In this document: one piece after another, positions 30,885-40,227 of the stretch
How the letters are laid out: each line of letters starts with the position of its first letter
How positions within the stretch are numbered: the stretch's first letter is position 1
NCBI GenBank assembly: GCA_031396695.1
Contig: JANNLG010000036.1
Coordinates: forward strand, 1 to 40,857
Source: VGRW01 sp031396695
GTDB lineage: Bacteria; Myxococcota_A; UBA9160; SZUA-336
DNA length: 40,857 nucleotides
Direction of reading: 5' to 3'
Notes under the pieces: generated by a model
Told to the model about the DNA's origin: nothing
Seen by the model: only the letters and a program-made list of their open reading frames with translations
Databases searched by the model: none
Program-made: the position numbers and the translations under genes

Positions 30885-31805
30885 ATGGGGGATTCCCTAG
30901 GCCAGTCGCGCATCTCCGCCATTTCGCCGAAGGCCGCGCTGCGCCTGCCGAGGCACTGCCGGAGCGAGTCGCGGCCCGGCCCGGCGGTGGTCGAGATGAA
31001 GCGCATGCTGCGCAGCCGTGGCCTGCACTCGGTCTGCGAGGAGGCCCGCTGCCCGAACCTCGCCGACTGCTTCGGGCGGGGCACGGTCACCTTCATGCTG
31101 CTCGGCGACGTGTGCACGCGCGCCTGCCGCTTCTGTCACGTCGCGACCGGGCTCGGCCGGCCAGTCGACCCGGACGAGCCGCGTCAGGTGGCCGAGGCGG
31201 CGGCCGAGCTCGGCCTACGCCATGTGGTGTTGACGAGCGTGAACCGCGACGACCTGCCAGACCAGGGCTCGGAGCAGTTCTCGCGCACGATCGCCGCGAT
31301 CCGCGAGCGCGCGCCGCGCGCGACGATCGAGGTGCTGACGCCGGACTTCCGCGGCGACGCGGCTTGCATCGAGCGCGTCTGCGACGCGCAGCCCGACGTC
31401 TACAACCACAACTTGGAAACGGTTCCGCGCCTGTACTCGAGCGTGCGCATCGGCGCGCGCTATCGGCGCTCGCTGGAGCTGCTCGCGCGCGTCAAACGGC
31501 GCGGCGCGACCTCGCTCACCAAGTCGGGGCTGATGCTCGGACTCGGTGAGAACCGCGCGGAGCTGCTCGAAGTCCTGTGCGACTTGCGCGACGCGGACGT
31601 CGACTGCCTGACGCTCGGCCAGTACTTGCGGCCGACGCTGCGCCACCTGCCGGTCGAGCGCTACGTCGAGCCGTCCGAGTTCGCGGATCTGCGTGCGCAG
31701 GCGTCCGCGCTCGGCTTCCGCCACGTCGAGAGCGGGCCGCTGGTTCGCAGCTCCTTCCGGGCCGACACGCTCGTCGCTCTACTCGCCCCCCGCGAGGCTC
31801 CGTGA
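30885..31805 (+). CDS. lipA: Lipoyl synthase
   Basis: Radical-SAM enzyme that inserts two sulfurs into octanoyl groups on lipoyl domains. It has 306 residues. The auxiliary cluster cysteines Cys51-x4-Cys56-x5-Cys62 and the SAM-cluster motif Cys77-x3-Cys81-x2-Cys84 are both intact, as is the C-terminal RSSFRAD (usually RSSYHA or RSSYRA). lipB is not in the window. The ATG lacks a good Shine-Dalgarno sequence. The stop shares a base with the next start. Confidence 0.97.
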   Translation: MGDSLGQSRISAISPKAALRLPRHCRSESRPGPAVVEMKRMLRSRGLHSVCEEARCPNLADCFGRGTVTFMLLGDVCTRACRFCHVATGLGRPVDPDEPRQVAEAAAELGLRHVVLTSVNRDDLPDQGSEQFSRTIAAIRERAPRATIEVLTPDFRGDAACIERVCDAQPDVYNHNLETVPRLYSSVRIGARYRRSLELLARVKRRGATSLTKSGLMLGLGENRAELLEVLCDLRDADVDCLTLGQYLRPTLRHLPVERYVEPSEFADLRAQASALGFRHVESGPLVRSSFRADTLVALLAPREAP

Positions 31806-32980
31806 TGAAGAAGTTCGAGAAGCTCGATCGCCTGCCGCCGTACGTGCTCGCGATCGTGAACGATCTGAAGCTCCGCGCGCGGCGCGCCGGCGAGGACGTC
31901 GTCGACCTCGGCTTCGGCAACCCCAACCACGGCACGCCGGCGCACGTGGTCGAGAAGCTGGTCGAGGCCGCGCGCGACCCGCGCAACCACCACTACTCGG
32001 CGTCGCGCGGGCTGCCGAATCTGCGCCGCGCGATGGGTCGCTGGTACCAGCGCCACTACGGGCTCGAGCTCGATCCCGAGACCCAGATCATCTCGACGAT
32101 CGGCGCGAAGGAAGGGCTCTCGCACTTCGTGATCGCCGCGATCGCGCGCGGCGACACGGTTCTGTGTCCCGATCCGTGCTACCCGATTCACAGCTTCTCG
32201 GTGCTGATCGCGGGGGGCGACATCCGGCGCGTGCCGCTGCTTCCGCTCGACGGGCTGATCGAACGGCTCGAAGAGGCGACCCAGGCCAGCTGGCCGCGAC
32301 CGAAGATGCTGATCGCGTCGTTCCCGCACAATCCGACCACCGCGACGGTCGATCTACCGTACCTGACGCGGCTGGTCGATTTCTGCCGCCGGCACGATCT
32401 GGTGTTCGTGCACGATCTCGCCTACGCGGAGATCTGCTACGACGGCTACAAGCCGCCCAGCGCCCTGCAAGTTCCCGGGGCGCTCGAGTGCACGATCGAG
32501 TTCACGTCGCTCTCCAAGTCGCACGCGATGGCGGGCTGGCGCGTCGGCTTCGGCGCGGGCAACCCCGAGCTCGTGCGCGTGCTCTCGCGCGTGAAGAGCT
32601 ACCTCGACTACGGCACGTTCCAGCCGATCCAGATCGCGACCATCGTCGCGCTCGACGGACCGCAGGACTTCGTGGCCGAAATCGTCGAGGACTACCGCGA
32701 GCGCCGCAACGCGCTGGTCGACGGACTCGAACAGGCGGGCTGGAAGATCGAGAAGCCACTCGGGACGATGTTCGTGTGGGCGCCGCTGCCGGAGCGCTTC
32801 GCGTCGCTCGGCTCGCTCGAGTTCTCGAAGCTTCTGCTCGAGAAAGCGGCCGTGGCGGTCGCGCCGGGCATCGGCTTCGGACCGGCGGGGGAGGGCTTCG
32901 TGCGCTTCGCGCTGGTCGAGAACACCCACCGCATCCGTCAGGCGGTGCGAAACATGAAGCGGCTCCTGCGCGATGGCTGA
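31805..32980 (+). CDS. AlaC-like PLP-dependent aminotransferase (fold type I)
   Basis: Class I/II aminotransferase of 391 residues. It starts MKKFEKLDRLPPYVLAIVND, then GFGNPNHGTP, typical of the AlaC/YfdZ glutamate-pyruvate group; the PLP lysine is Lys238 in SLSKSHAMAGWR and the conserved SFPHNPTTA segment is present. It overlaps hom by 8 nt, an arrangement that suggests amino-group supply around aspartate-family or alanine metabolism. Substrate cannot be fixed from sequence; an aspartate or diaminopimelate aminotransferase is an alternative. Confidence 0.85.
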   Translation: MKKFEKLDRLPPYVLAIVNDLKLRARRAGEDVVDLGFGNPNHGTPAHVVEKLVEAARDPRNHHYSASRGLPNLRRAMGRWYQRHYGLELDPETQIISTIGAKEGLSHFVIAAIARGDTVLCPDPCYPIHSFSVLIAGGDIRRVPLLPLDGLIERLEEATQASWPRPKMLIASFPHNPTTATVDLPYLTRLVDFCRRHDLVFVHDLAYAEICYDGYKPPSALQVPGALECTIEFTSLSKSHAMAGWRVGFGAGNPELVRVLSRVKSYLDYGTFQPIQIATIVALDGPQDFVAEIVEDYRERRNALVDGLEQAGWKIEKPLGTMFVWAPLPERFASLGSLEFSKLLLEKAAVAVAPGIGFGPAGEGFVRFALVENTHRIRQAVRNMKRLLRDG

Positions 32981-34280
32981 GCGGGCCATGCGCGTGGGAC
33001 TCGTGGGGCTGGGCACGATCGGGACCGGCGTCGTGCGCGCGCTGCAATCGCACGGCGCGCTGGTCGCCGAGCGGCTCGGCTTCCCGCTCGAGCTCACGCG
33101 CATCGCCGACGTCGATCTCGAGCGCGACCGCGGCGTGTCGCTCGACGGGTATCGACTCTCGCGCGACTGGCGCGAAATCGTGAACGATCCCGAGATCGAG
33201 CTCGTGGTCGAGCTGGTCGGCGGCACGCGCGTCGCGCGCGAGCTGGTGCTAGCGGCGCTCGACGCCGGCAAGCACGTCGTCACCGCGAACAAGGCGCTGC
33301 TCGCGCAGCACGGCCGCGAGGTATTCGCGCTCGCCGCAGCCAAGGGTGGCGAGATCGCGTTCGAAGCCAGCGTAGGCGGGACGATTCCCGTGCTGCGCGC
33401 GCTGCGCGAGGGACTGTGCGCCGACCGCGTGCAGGCTCTACACGGAATCGTGAACGGCACCTGCAACTACATCCTCTCCGAGATGGAGACCACCGGCGAG
33501 CCGTACGAAGCCTGCCTGAAGCGCGCGCAAGATCTCGGCTTCGCCGAGGCGGATCCGAGCTCCGACATCGACGGCATCGATTCGGCCAACAAGCTCGCGA
33601 TCCTGGCCGGACTCGCCTTCGGCGTGCACCTGGCGCCGAACGCGTTCCCGATCGAGGGCATCCGCCACATCGTGCCGGCCGACATCGAGTACGCGCGCCG
33701 GATCGGCTTTCGGATCAAGCTGCTCGCGGTCGCCAAGCGCGACGCGCACGGCATCCAGGCGCGCGTGCACCCGACCATGATTCCGCAGCAGAGCGTGCTG
33801 GCGGGAGTCTCCGGCTCGATGAACGCGGTCGAGGTGCACGGCGAGCTCTCCGGTCCGACGCTCTACTACGGCGCGGGCGCAGGAGCGCTGCCGACCGCGA
33901 GCGCCGTTGTCGCCGACCTGATGGAGCTCGCTCGCGCGCGACGCCACGGTGTGTCCGGTCGCGTGCCGCCGTTCGGTACACCCGAGCCGCGCGAGGCGCT
34001 GCTGTGCGAGCCGGGCGGACAGATCGGCGAGTTCTACGTGCGCTTCACCGCGCACGACTCGCCGGGGGTGCTCTCGCGCATCACCGGCGCGCTCGGCGCG
34101 CGAGGCATCAGCATCGCGAGCGTACTGCAGGAAGAGCGCCACGAGCTCCGCGCCGTGCCGATCGTGATCACCACCCATGAATCGCGCCAGGCGGATCTCG
34201 ACGCCGCGCTGGCCGAGATCGCCCAGCTGCGCGAGGTCGTCTCGCCCGCTCAGTCGATCCGCATCGAGAGGGAGCTCTAG
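32973..34280 (+). CDS. hom: Homoserine dehydrogenase with ACT domain
   Basis: Reduces aspartate semialdehyde to homoserine for threonine and methionine. It has 435 residues. The nucleotide motif GLVGLGTIGTGV is at about 9-20; TANKALLAQHG carries the catalytic lysine region; EADPSSDIDGIDSANKLAILAG is the family signature (part). A C-terminal ACT domain (about 355-435) implies feedback by threonine. ATG 32988 is an alternative start giving MRVGLVG. Confidence 0.96.
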   Translation: MAERAMRVGLVGLGTIGTGVVRALQSHGALVAERLGFPLELTRIADVDLERDRGVSLDGYRLSRDWREIVNDPEIELVVELVGGTRVARELVLAALDAGKHVVTANKALLAQHGREVFALAAAKGGEIAFEASVGGTIPVLRALREGLCADRVQALHGIVNGTCNYILSEMETTGEPYEACLKRAQDLGFAEADPSSDIDGIDSANKLAILAGLAFGVHLAPNAFPIEGIRHIVPADIEYARRIGFRIKLLAVAKRDAHGIQARVHPTMIPQQSVLAGVSGSMNAVEVHGELSGPTLYYGAGAGALPTASAVVADLMELARARRHGVSGRVPPFGTPEPREALLCEPGGQIGEFYVRFTAHDSPGVLSRITGALGARGISIASVLQEERHELRAVPIVITTHESRQADLDAALAEIAQLREVVSPAQSIRIEREL

Positions 34281-34282
34281 CC

Positions 34283-35635
34283 ATGCCGCCAAAGCGCTCG
34301 CCGAAATACGACGCCTGGTTCGAGTGCGCGCACGGCTGCGCCGGACGCTGGGCGCTCACCGAAGTGATCTACCGCTGCCCGCACTGTGAAGGCCTGTTGA
34401 CCGTTCAGCACGACATGGAAGTGCTGAAGGCCACGCCGCCGCAGAAGTGGATGAAGCTGTTCGAGGCGCGCGCACACAGCACCGAGTGGCCGTACGGCTC
34501 CGGGGTCTGGGGCAAGCGCGAGCTGATCTGCCCGGTGGTCGAGGAAGAGAACGTGGTCTCGATGTTCGAGGGCCATACCAATCTGTTCTGGGCGAAGCGG
34601 CTCGGTCCGCAGATCGGCGTCGAGGATCTGTGGGTGAAGCTGTGCGGCAACACGCACACAGGCAGCTTCAAGGATCTCGGCATGACGGTGCTGGTTTCGG
34701 TCGTGAACCAGATGATCCGCACCGGCAAGGACGTGCGCGCCGTCGCCTGCGCATCGACCGGCGACACCTCCGCGGCGCTGGCGGCGTATGCGGCGTACGC
34801 GGGCATCCCCGCGATCGTATTGCTGCCCAAGGACAAGGTGTCGATCGCGCAACTCGTGCAGCCGCTCGCGAACGGCGCGATCACGATCTCACTCGAGACC
34901 GACTTCGACGGCTGCATGGCGATCATGAAGCAGGTCGCGGAGCGCGACGGCATCTACCTGGCGAATTCGATGAACAGCCTGCGCATCGAGGGCCAGAAGA
35001 CGCTCGGCATGGAGATCGTGCAGCAGTTCGACTGGGAGGTGCCCGACTGGATCGTGATCCCGGGCGGCAACCTCGGCAACGTCTCCGCGCTCGGCAAGGG
35101 ACTGCTGGAATGGCTCGAGCTCGGCATCATCGATCGGCTGCCGCGCATCTGCTGCGCACAGGCGGAGAACGCGAACCCGCTCTACACCAGCTACCTCGGC
35201 GACTTCGAGAAATTCGAGCCGATGACCGCGAGGCCGACGCTGGCGTCGGCGATCCAGATCGGGAATCCGGTCTCGTTCGACCGCGCGGTCTCGACGCTGC
35301 GGCGGTTCAACGGAATCGTCGAGCAGGCGTCCGAGAACGAGATCGCCGAGGCGTCGGCCGAAGCCGACCGCACGGGTCTGTTCGCTTGCCCGCACACCGG
35401 CGTCGCGCTCGCCGCGCTGAAGAAGCTGGTCAAGCGCGGTCAGATCCGCAGGGACGAGCGCGTGATCGTGATCTCGACCGCGCACGGGCTCAAGTTCACC
35501 GACTTCAAGGTGCAGTATCACCAGTCCGCGCTCGAAGGCATCGACGCGCGCCTGGCGAATCCGCCGATCGTGCTGCCGCCGCGTTACGACGCGGTGCGGG
35601 ACGAGATCAATCGGCAGATCGAGCTTCGCTTCTAG
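34283..35635 (+). CDS. thrC: Threonine synthase
   Basis: Converts O-phosphohomoserine to threonine. It has 450 residues. A small metal-ribbon-like head has Cys15-x3-Cys19 and Cys32-x2-Cys35; the PLP lysine is Lys130 in TGSFKDLGM; the phosphate-binding loop is PGGNLGN. It lies 2 nt after hom. The homoserine kinase (thrB) that should act between them is not in the window. Confidence 0.94.
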   Translation: MPPKRSPKYDAWFECAHGCAGRWALTEVIYRCPHCEGLLTVQHDMEVLKATPPQKWMKLFEARAHSTEWPYGSGVWGKRELICPVVEEENVVSMFEGHTNLFWAKRLGPQIGVEDLWVKLCGNTHTGSFKDLGMTVLVSVVNQMIRTGKDVRAVACASTGDTSAALAAYAAYAGIPAIVLLPKDKVSIAQLVQPLANGAITISLETDFDGCMAIMKQVAERDGIYLANSMNSLRIEGQKTLGMEIVQQFDWEVPDWIVIPGGNLGNVSALGKGLLEWLELGIIDRLPRICCAQAENANPLYTSYLGDFEKFEPMTARPTLASAIQIGNPVSFDRAVSTLRRFNGIVEQASENEIAEASAEADRTGLFACPHTGVALAALKKLVKRGQIRRDERVIVISTAHGLKFTDFKVQYHQSALEGIDARLANPPIVLPPRYDAVRDEINRQIELRF

Positions 35636-35658
35636 AAAGACGAGGGAGAACCGCGGAG

Positions 35659-36615
<957 letters not shown>

Positions 36616-36626
36616 CAGGGCCGACG

Positions 36627-37241
36627 GTGTTCACCGGCATCGTCGAACGCGTCGTGCGCATCACGCGGCTCGAGCCGCAGGGCGGGCGCGTGGAGCTCGA
36701 GGTCGAGGCCGGCGCCGACCTCGCGGGGGAGGTCCGGATCGGCGACAGCGTCGCTCTGGGCGGCTGCTGCCTGACGGTGGTCGCGATCCGCGGCGCCACG
36801 CTGGCGTTCCAGGCCGTGCAAGAAACCTTGCGCTGTACCTCGCTCGGCGCCCGGACGACCGGCGACGCGCTCAACCTCGAGCGCGCGATGCGCGCCGACG
36901 GCCGCCTCGACGGGCACATCGTCCAAGGTCACGTGGACGGGACGGGCACGGTGCGATCCATCGTCGCCGACGGGGAGGACCGACTCGTACGCGTCGACTG
37001 CCCCGAGGGGCTCGCCCGCCAGATCGTCCCCAAGGGCTCGATCACCGTCGAGGGGGTCTCGCTCACGGTGGTGGCTCCGGACGCGTCCGGCTTCAGCGTG
37101 GCGCTCATCCCGCACACGCTCGCCGTCACCACGCTTGGGGGTCTCGCCCCGCGCATGCAGGTGAACCTCGAGCTCGACGTGCTCGGCAAGTACGTGCTGC
37201 GCTACTTGCAGACAATGGGCGTCGCTCGAGTCGGTACCTGA
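36627..37241 (+). CDS. ribE: Riboflavin synthase, alpha chain
   Basis: Trimeric enzyme that dismutates two 6,7-dimethyl-8-ribityllumazine molecules into riboflavin. It has 204 residues from GTG 36627, so that the mature start reads (M)FTGIVE as in the whole family. The two tandem lumazine-binding barrels are visible: barrel 1 with LGGCCLTVV and ETLRCTSLG, barrel 2 beginning near GHIVQGHVDGTG with VEGVSLTVV and IPHTLAVTTLG. ribB/A, ribD and ribH are not in the window. Confidence 0.95.
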   Translation: MFTGIVERVVRITRLEPQGGRVELEVEAGADLAGEVRIGDSVALGGCCLTVVAIRGATLAFQAVQETLRCTSLGARTTGDALNLERAMRADGRLDGHIVQGHVDGTGTVRSIVADGEDRLVRVDCPEGLARQIVPKGSITVEGVSLTVVAPDASGFSVALIPHTLAVTTLGGLAPRMQVNLELDVLGKYVLRYLQTMGVARVGT

Positions 37242-37275
37242 GCGCGCATCGACGCTTCCACGCGCAGTTGCGTGG

Positions 37276-37304
37276 TTGACCGGTCCCCATCTTGGTGAGA
37301 CACT
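37276..37304 (+). promoter_or_regulatory. Candidate khpA promoter
   Basis: TTGACC (37276-37281, five of six positions) and GACACT (37299-37304, three of six) are 17 nt apart in the 124-nt gap after ribE. A 6-bp hairpin (37258-37275, CCACGC/GCGTGG) lies just before it but has no T-run. A leader of about 55 nt would precede khpA. Hexamer evidence only. Confidence 0.35.
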
Positions 37305-37365
37305 GAAGTGGTTCAGCCCGTTGCACGGACGCTGCGCGGCTTCGCCACCTGACCAGGAGTCGGAC

Positions 37366-37599
37366 ATGAGAGAACTGGTCGAGATGATCGTGAAGGCACT
37401 CGTCGATCAGCCCGACGCGGTCCAGATTACGGAGATCAAGGGCAACCACGCGCACGTAATCGAGCTCTGCGTCGCGAAGGAAGATCTCGGCAAGGTCATC
37501 GGCAAGGGCGGCATGCACGCCAACGCGATTCGCACCATCCTCGCGGCGGCGAGCGGCAAGGAGAACAAGCGGTACATCCTCGAGATCATCGAGAACTGA
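37366..37599 (+). CDS. khpA: KH-domain RNA-binding protein KhpA (YlqC family)
   Basis: Small RNA-binding protein; KhpA/KhpB complexes bind mRNAs and affect cell size and division in several bacteria. It has 77 residues, the family length. The single KH domain shows the GxxG loop GKGG at 46-49 within GKVIGKGGMHANAIRTIL. Starts at ATG 37366 (CAGGAG at 37354-37359, 6 nt upstream). khpA often follows rpsP; here it stands between ribE and a histidine kinase instead. Confidence 0.92.
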   Translation: MRELVEMIVKALVDQPDAVQITEIKGNHAHVIELCVAKEDLGKVIGKGGMHANAIRTILAAASGKENKRYILEIIEN

Positions 37600-37619
37600 G
37601 CTCCGGGCTCTCCGCTACC

Positions 37620-39365
37620 GTGAGCGAGCGTGCTCGTCGCAGCGCGCTGATGCCGGTGGCGATCACGGGGACCGCAACACGGCGATTCGCCGTCGAGGAG
37701 CGCGCAGAACGCGCACTCTGGGTATCGCGAGCAGAGCTGCTCGAGATCTTCGCCGAGCGCGACAACGCCTTCACGGCCGGCATGCGCGTCTGGGAGGTCT
37801 CCGAGCCCTGGATGGGCGTGTTCGCGCAGCTCGCGCAGGACCCGAGCGTGCTGCTGGCCGAGCTGCCGAGCTGGGCGCGATTGCTCGACCGTCACTCGAG
37901 CGTCGAGGTGCAATCCGCCGGTCGCGACACGCATGTGATCTGGTCCAACGCGCCCGGCTTCCCGCCCGAGCCGAGCGAGTGCGAGTTCCGGCTCGGCGCT
38001 TTGCGCGCGCTGCTGTCGTGCTGTTCGTTCGATGAACCCGTGCTCGTCTACCACACGGAGTGCGCGGCGCACGGCGGCAATCGCTGCTGCTTCGAGGTGC
38101 AGGCCTGGATCCCGTGCCGCGACGTGCGCCACGAGCGCGCGCTGCGCGAAGCGAGCCTGCTGCAGACGGACCTCGAGGGACGCGAAGTGCTGCAGCGCCG
38201 GCTCGCGGAGTTTTCCGGGCGCCACGGTCCATTCCCGGACGTGCGCGACCTGCAGGGTGTGCGCCGTTTCATGGACGAAGTCGAGGACATCATCCTGGTC
38301 TTCGATCACGACCTGATGGTGCTCGACGCGAATCGCGCGGCGCTGCGCCAGTACGGCATGACTCTGGCCGAGCTGCGCGGGCAATCCGCCCAGGACCTGG
38401 TCTCCGACCAATCCTGGCTCGACATTCGCGCGCTCGTGCCGCGCCTGTTCGAGGTCGGCGGTATGCGCGGCATCCACGTCGAGGCGCGCACGCGCACGGG
38501 CGTGGCGTCGCTCGAGGTGTCCGCGCGCGTGGCCGCCAACGCCGAGTCGATCGTGTGCATCGCGCGCGACATCACCGAGCGCCTGCGGCTCGAGCGCGAG
38601 CTGGGCGAACGCAACGAACAGCTGCGGGTCCAGAACGAGCGCATCATCGATGCCGACCGGATGAAGTCCGAGTTCCTGGCCAACGTGAGCCACGAGCTCA
38701 CCACGCCGCTCACCAGCATCAAGGGCTTCGCGACGCTGCTGCGCGGGGACGTCGCCGCTGAAGTGGCGGGCGGTTCGCGGCTCAGCGCGGTGCAGCGCGC
38801 GGAATTCCTCGGCCTGGTCGAGCGCGAAGCCGCGCGCATGGCCGAGATGATCCGCGGGCTGCTCGAGCTCTCGAACATCGAGGCCGGCGGCGTCGCGCTC
38901 GCGCGCAGGCCCGCCGCGCTCGGCTCGATCGTGCACGAGTGTCTGCAGATCCTGAAGCCGCGGCTCGACGAGGCCGGCTTCGCGGTCGACCTGGCGCTCG
39001 ACCCGGCGCTGCCGCTCGCGGATCTCGACCCGGACCGGATCAAGCAGGTCGTGCTCAACCTGCTCGAGAATTCCCTGAAGTTCAGCACGCGCGGCGCGCG
39101 CATCCGCGTCTCGACCTTCGGCGATGACGACGCGGTCGAGGTGCGGGTGCGCAATCCATGTCAGGAGCTCGGGCCCGATGACCTGGAGCGGATCTTCGAT
39201 CGCTTCGTCCAGCGCGACGGCTCGTACTCGCGGAAATACGGCGGGGTCGGACTCGGCTTGAATCTGGTTCGCGCGATCGCCGAGCTGCACGGTGGTCAGG
39301 CGTGGGCCGAGCTTCCCTTCGCGGGAACGGTCGAGTTCGTCGTGCGCCTGCCGCTTCACGCGTAG
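37620..39365 (+). CDS. PAS-containing sensor histidine kinase with Cys-bearing N-terminal domain
   Basis: Soluble hybrid-free histidine kinase of 581 residues with no membrane segment. An N-terminal domain (about 30-165) ends in ECAAHGGNRCCFEVQ, resembling the C-terminal signature of V4R/heme-NO-type sensor domains, with Cys148, Cys156 and Cys157. A PAS domain lies at about 215-325, a short coiled coil at about 325-350, HisKA with phospho-acceptor His358 in SHELTTPLTS, and HATPase with Asn484 in NLLENSLKFS and GGVGLGLNLV. No response regulator is adjacent. GTG start, 20 nt after khpA. Confidence 0.88.
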   Translation: MSERARRSALMPVAITGTATRRFAVEERAERALWVSRAELLEIFAERDNAFTAGMRVWEVSEPWMGVFAQLAQDPSVLLAELPSWARLLDRHSSVEVQSAGRDTHVIWSNAPGFPPEPSECEFRLGALRALLSCCSFDEPVLVYHTECAAHGGNRCCFEVQAWIPCRDVRHERALREASLLQTDLEGREVLQRRLAEFSGRHGPFPDVRDLQGVRRFMDEVEDIILVFDHDLMVLDANRAALRQYGMTLAELRGQSAQDLVSDQSWLDIRALVPRLFEVGGMRGIHVEARTRTGVASLEVSARVAANAESIVCIARDITERLRLERELGERNEQLRVQNERIIDADRMKSEFLANVSHELTTPLTSIKGFATLLRGDVAAEVAGGSRLSAVQRAEFLGLVEREAARMAEMIRGLLELSNIEAGGVALARRPAALGSIVHECLQILKPRLDEAGFAVDLALDPALPLADLDPDRIKQVVLNLLENSLKFSTRGARIRVSTFGDDDAVEVRVRNPCQELGPDDLERIFDRFVQRDGSYSRKYGGVGLGLNLVRAIAELHGGQAWAELPFAGTVEFVVRLPLHA

Positions 39366-39457
39366 GCAGGCGACGCCGTCCACGCACGGGTCCATCTGCC
39401 ACTCATCTCTCGCCGATGTCCGCCGATAAGGCCGCTCAGGGGGGCAGAAGGGAATAG

Positions 39458-39961
39458 GTGGCAGAACCCATGCAGCAAAAGACCGAGTTCACACCAGAAG
39501 AGCACAACCGTCGGGGCGTCGCGCTACTCGAGGCGGGTCACGGACACGAAGCCTTCGAGCATCTGAGCCGCGCCTATCTGATCGATCCGCAGAACGCGCG
39601 CTTCCGCTCGTCGTATGCGCTCGCGCTCGCGCTCGTGCGCGGCCAGTTCCTGGGCGCCGTCGAGCTCGCGCGTGCCGCGGTGCGTCAGGAGTTCTACAAC
39701 CCCGACCTGTATCAGAACCTCGCGCGCATCTATCTGGCGTTCGACTTTAAGGCCGACGCGATCCGCTTCCTGCGCCGCGCGTTGATGGTCGACCCGGAGA
39801 ACGCGGCGGTTCACCGCCGGCTCGCCGAGCTCGGCATCCGGCGCAGACCGCTGATCCGCTTCCTGCCGCGCGGTCACGCGCTCAACCGGCTGCTCGGTCG
39901 AGTGCAAGCGCGCATGCTCGGACGCGCCGCGTGGGCGCTCTCTCGCGTGCAAGGCGCTTGA
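39458..39961 (+). CDS. TPR-repeat protein
   Basis: Soluble protein of 167 residues with about three tetratricopeptide repeats: EHNRRGVALLEAGHGHEAFEH (part, about 15-48), a degenerate middle unit (about 50-82) and DLYQNLARIYLAFDFKADAI (about 85-118). The C-terminal third is basic and unrelated to TPR. TPRs are protein-binding scaffolds; no partner is evident. The start is GTG with AAGGGA upstream. The 92 nt before it hold no clear promoter. The stop codon lies within the next promoter. Confidence 0.78.
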   Translation: MAEPMQQKTEFTPEEHNRRGVALLEAGHGHEAFEHLSRAYLIDPQNARFRSSYALALALVRGQFLGAVELARAAVRQEFYNPDLYQNLARIYLAFDFKADAIRFLRRALMVDPENAAVHRRLAELGIRRRPLIRFLPRGHALNRLLGRVQARMLGRAAWALSRVQGA

Positions 39962-39985
39962 CAAGCACCCGCCCACGGATAACTT
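39958..39985 (+). promoter_or_regulatory. Promoter of the bS22-like gene
   Basis: A perfect TTGACA (39958-39963), overlapping the TPR gene stop, is followed after 16 nt by TAACTT (39980-39985, three of six positions). The predicted start site is near 39992, giving a leader of about 28 nt that contains GGTGGAGG. Confidence 0.5.
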
Positions 39986-40019
39986 CGGCCGCCACTCGAC
40001 GGTGGAGGCCCTGTTTTCC

Positions 40020-40115
40020 GTGGGCAGCGTGATCAAGAAGCGACGCAAGAAGATGCGCAAGCACAAGTACAAGAAGCTGCGCGCCAAGCAGAGGCACAAG
40101 CGCAACAAGCGCTGA
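40020..40115 (+). CDS. bS22-like ribosomal protein (AURKAIP1/COX24 domain)
   Basis: A 31-codon gene, too short for most gene finders. The start GTG gives MGSVIKKRRKKMRKHKYKKL, then a basic tail ending RHKRNKR. The opening GSVIKKRRKxM and the following K-K/H-K-x-R/K-K-L pattern match the short bacterial COX24_C family, whose actinobacterial member is ribosomal protein bS22 and whose mitochondrial homologue is mS38 (AURKAIP1). It would bind 16S rRNA near the decoding-side helices. GGAGG at 40004-40008 is the Shine-Dalgarno. Monocistronic: promoter before, strong terminator after. Confidence 0.85.
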   Translation: MGSVIKKRRKKMRKHKYKKLRAKQRHKRNKR

Positions 40116-40152
40116 GCGCGGTCGCGTTCGGCATCGACATCGTCACCCCTAC

Positions 40153-40186
40153 ACGCACCGATGGCACCCATCGGTGCGTTTTTTTT
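40153..40186 (+). terminator. Strong intrinsic terminator after the bS22-like gene
   Basis: ACGCACCGATGG (40153-40164) pairs perfectly with CCATCGGTGCGT (40168-40179) around a CAC loop, and eight T residues (40179-40186) follow. Twelve base pairs plus an unbroken T-run make it unambiguous. Confidence 0.95.
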
Positions 40187-40197
40187 GGCCCGTATCG

Positions 40198-40227
40198 TTG
40201 ACACGTTCGCGGGTCAATGCTTACTGT
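40198..40227 (+). promoter_or_regulatory. Promoter of the Lys/Ala-rich peptide gene
   Basis: A perfect TTGACA (40198-40203) is followed by TACTGT (40222-40227, 18-nt spacer, three of six positions; TTACTG at a 17-nt spacer is equivalent). It stands just after the upstream terminator, where a new unit is expected. Confidence 0.55.

Noticed and set aside
37258..37275. CCACGC/GCGTGG hairpin after ribE as a terminator
   Set aside because: Stem of only 6 bp and no T-run; possibly chance.
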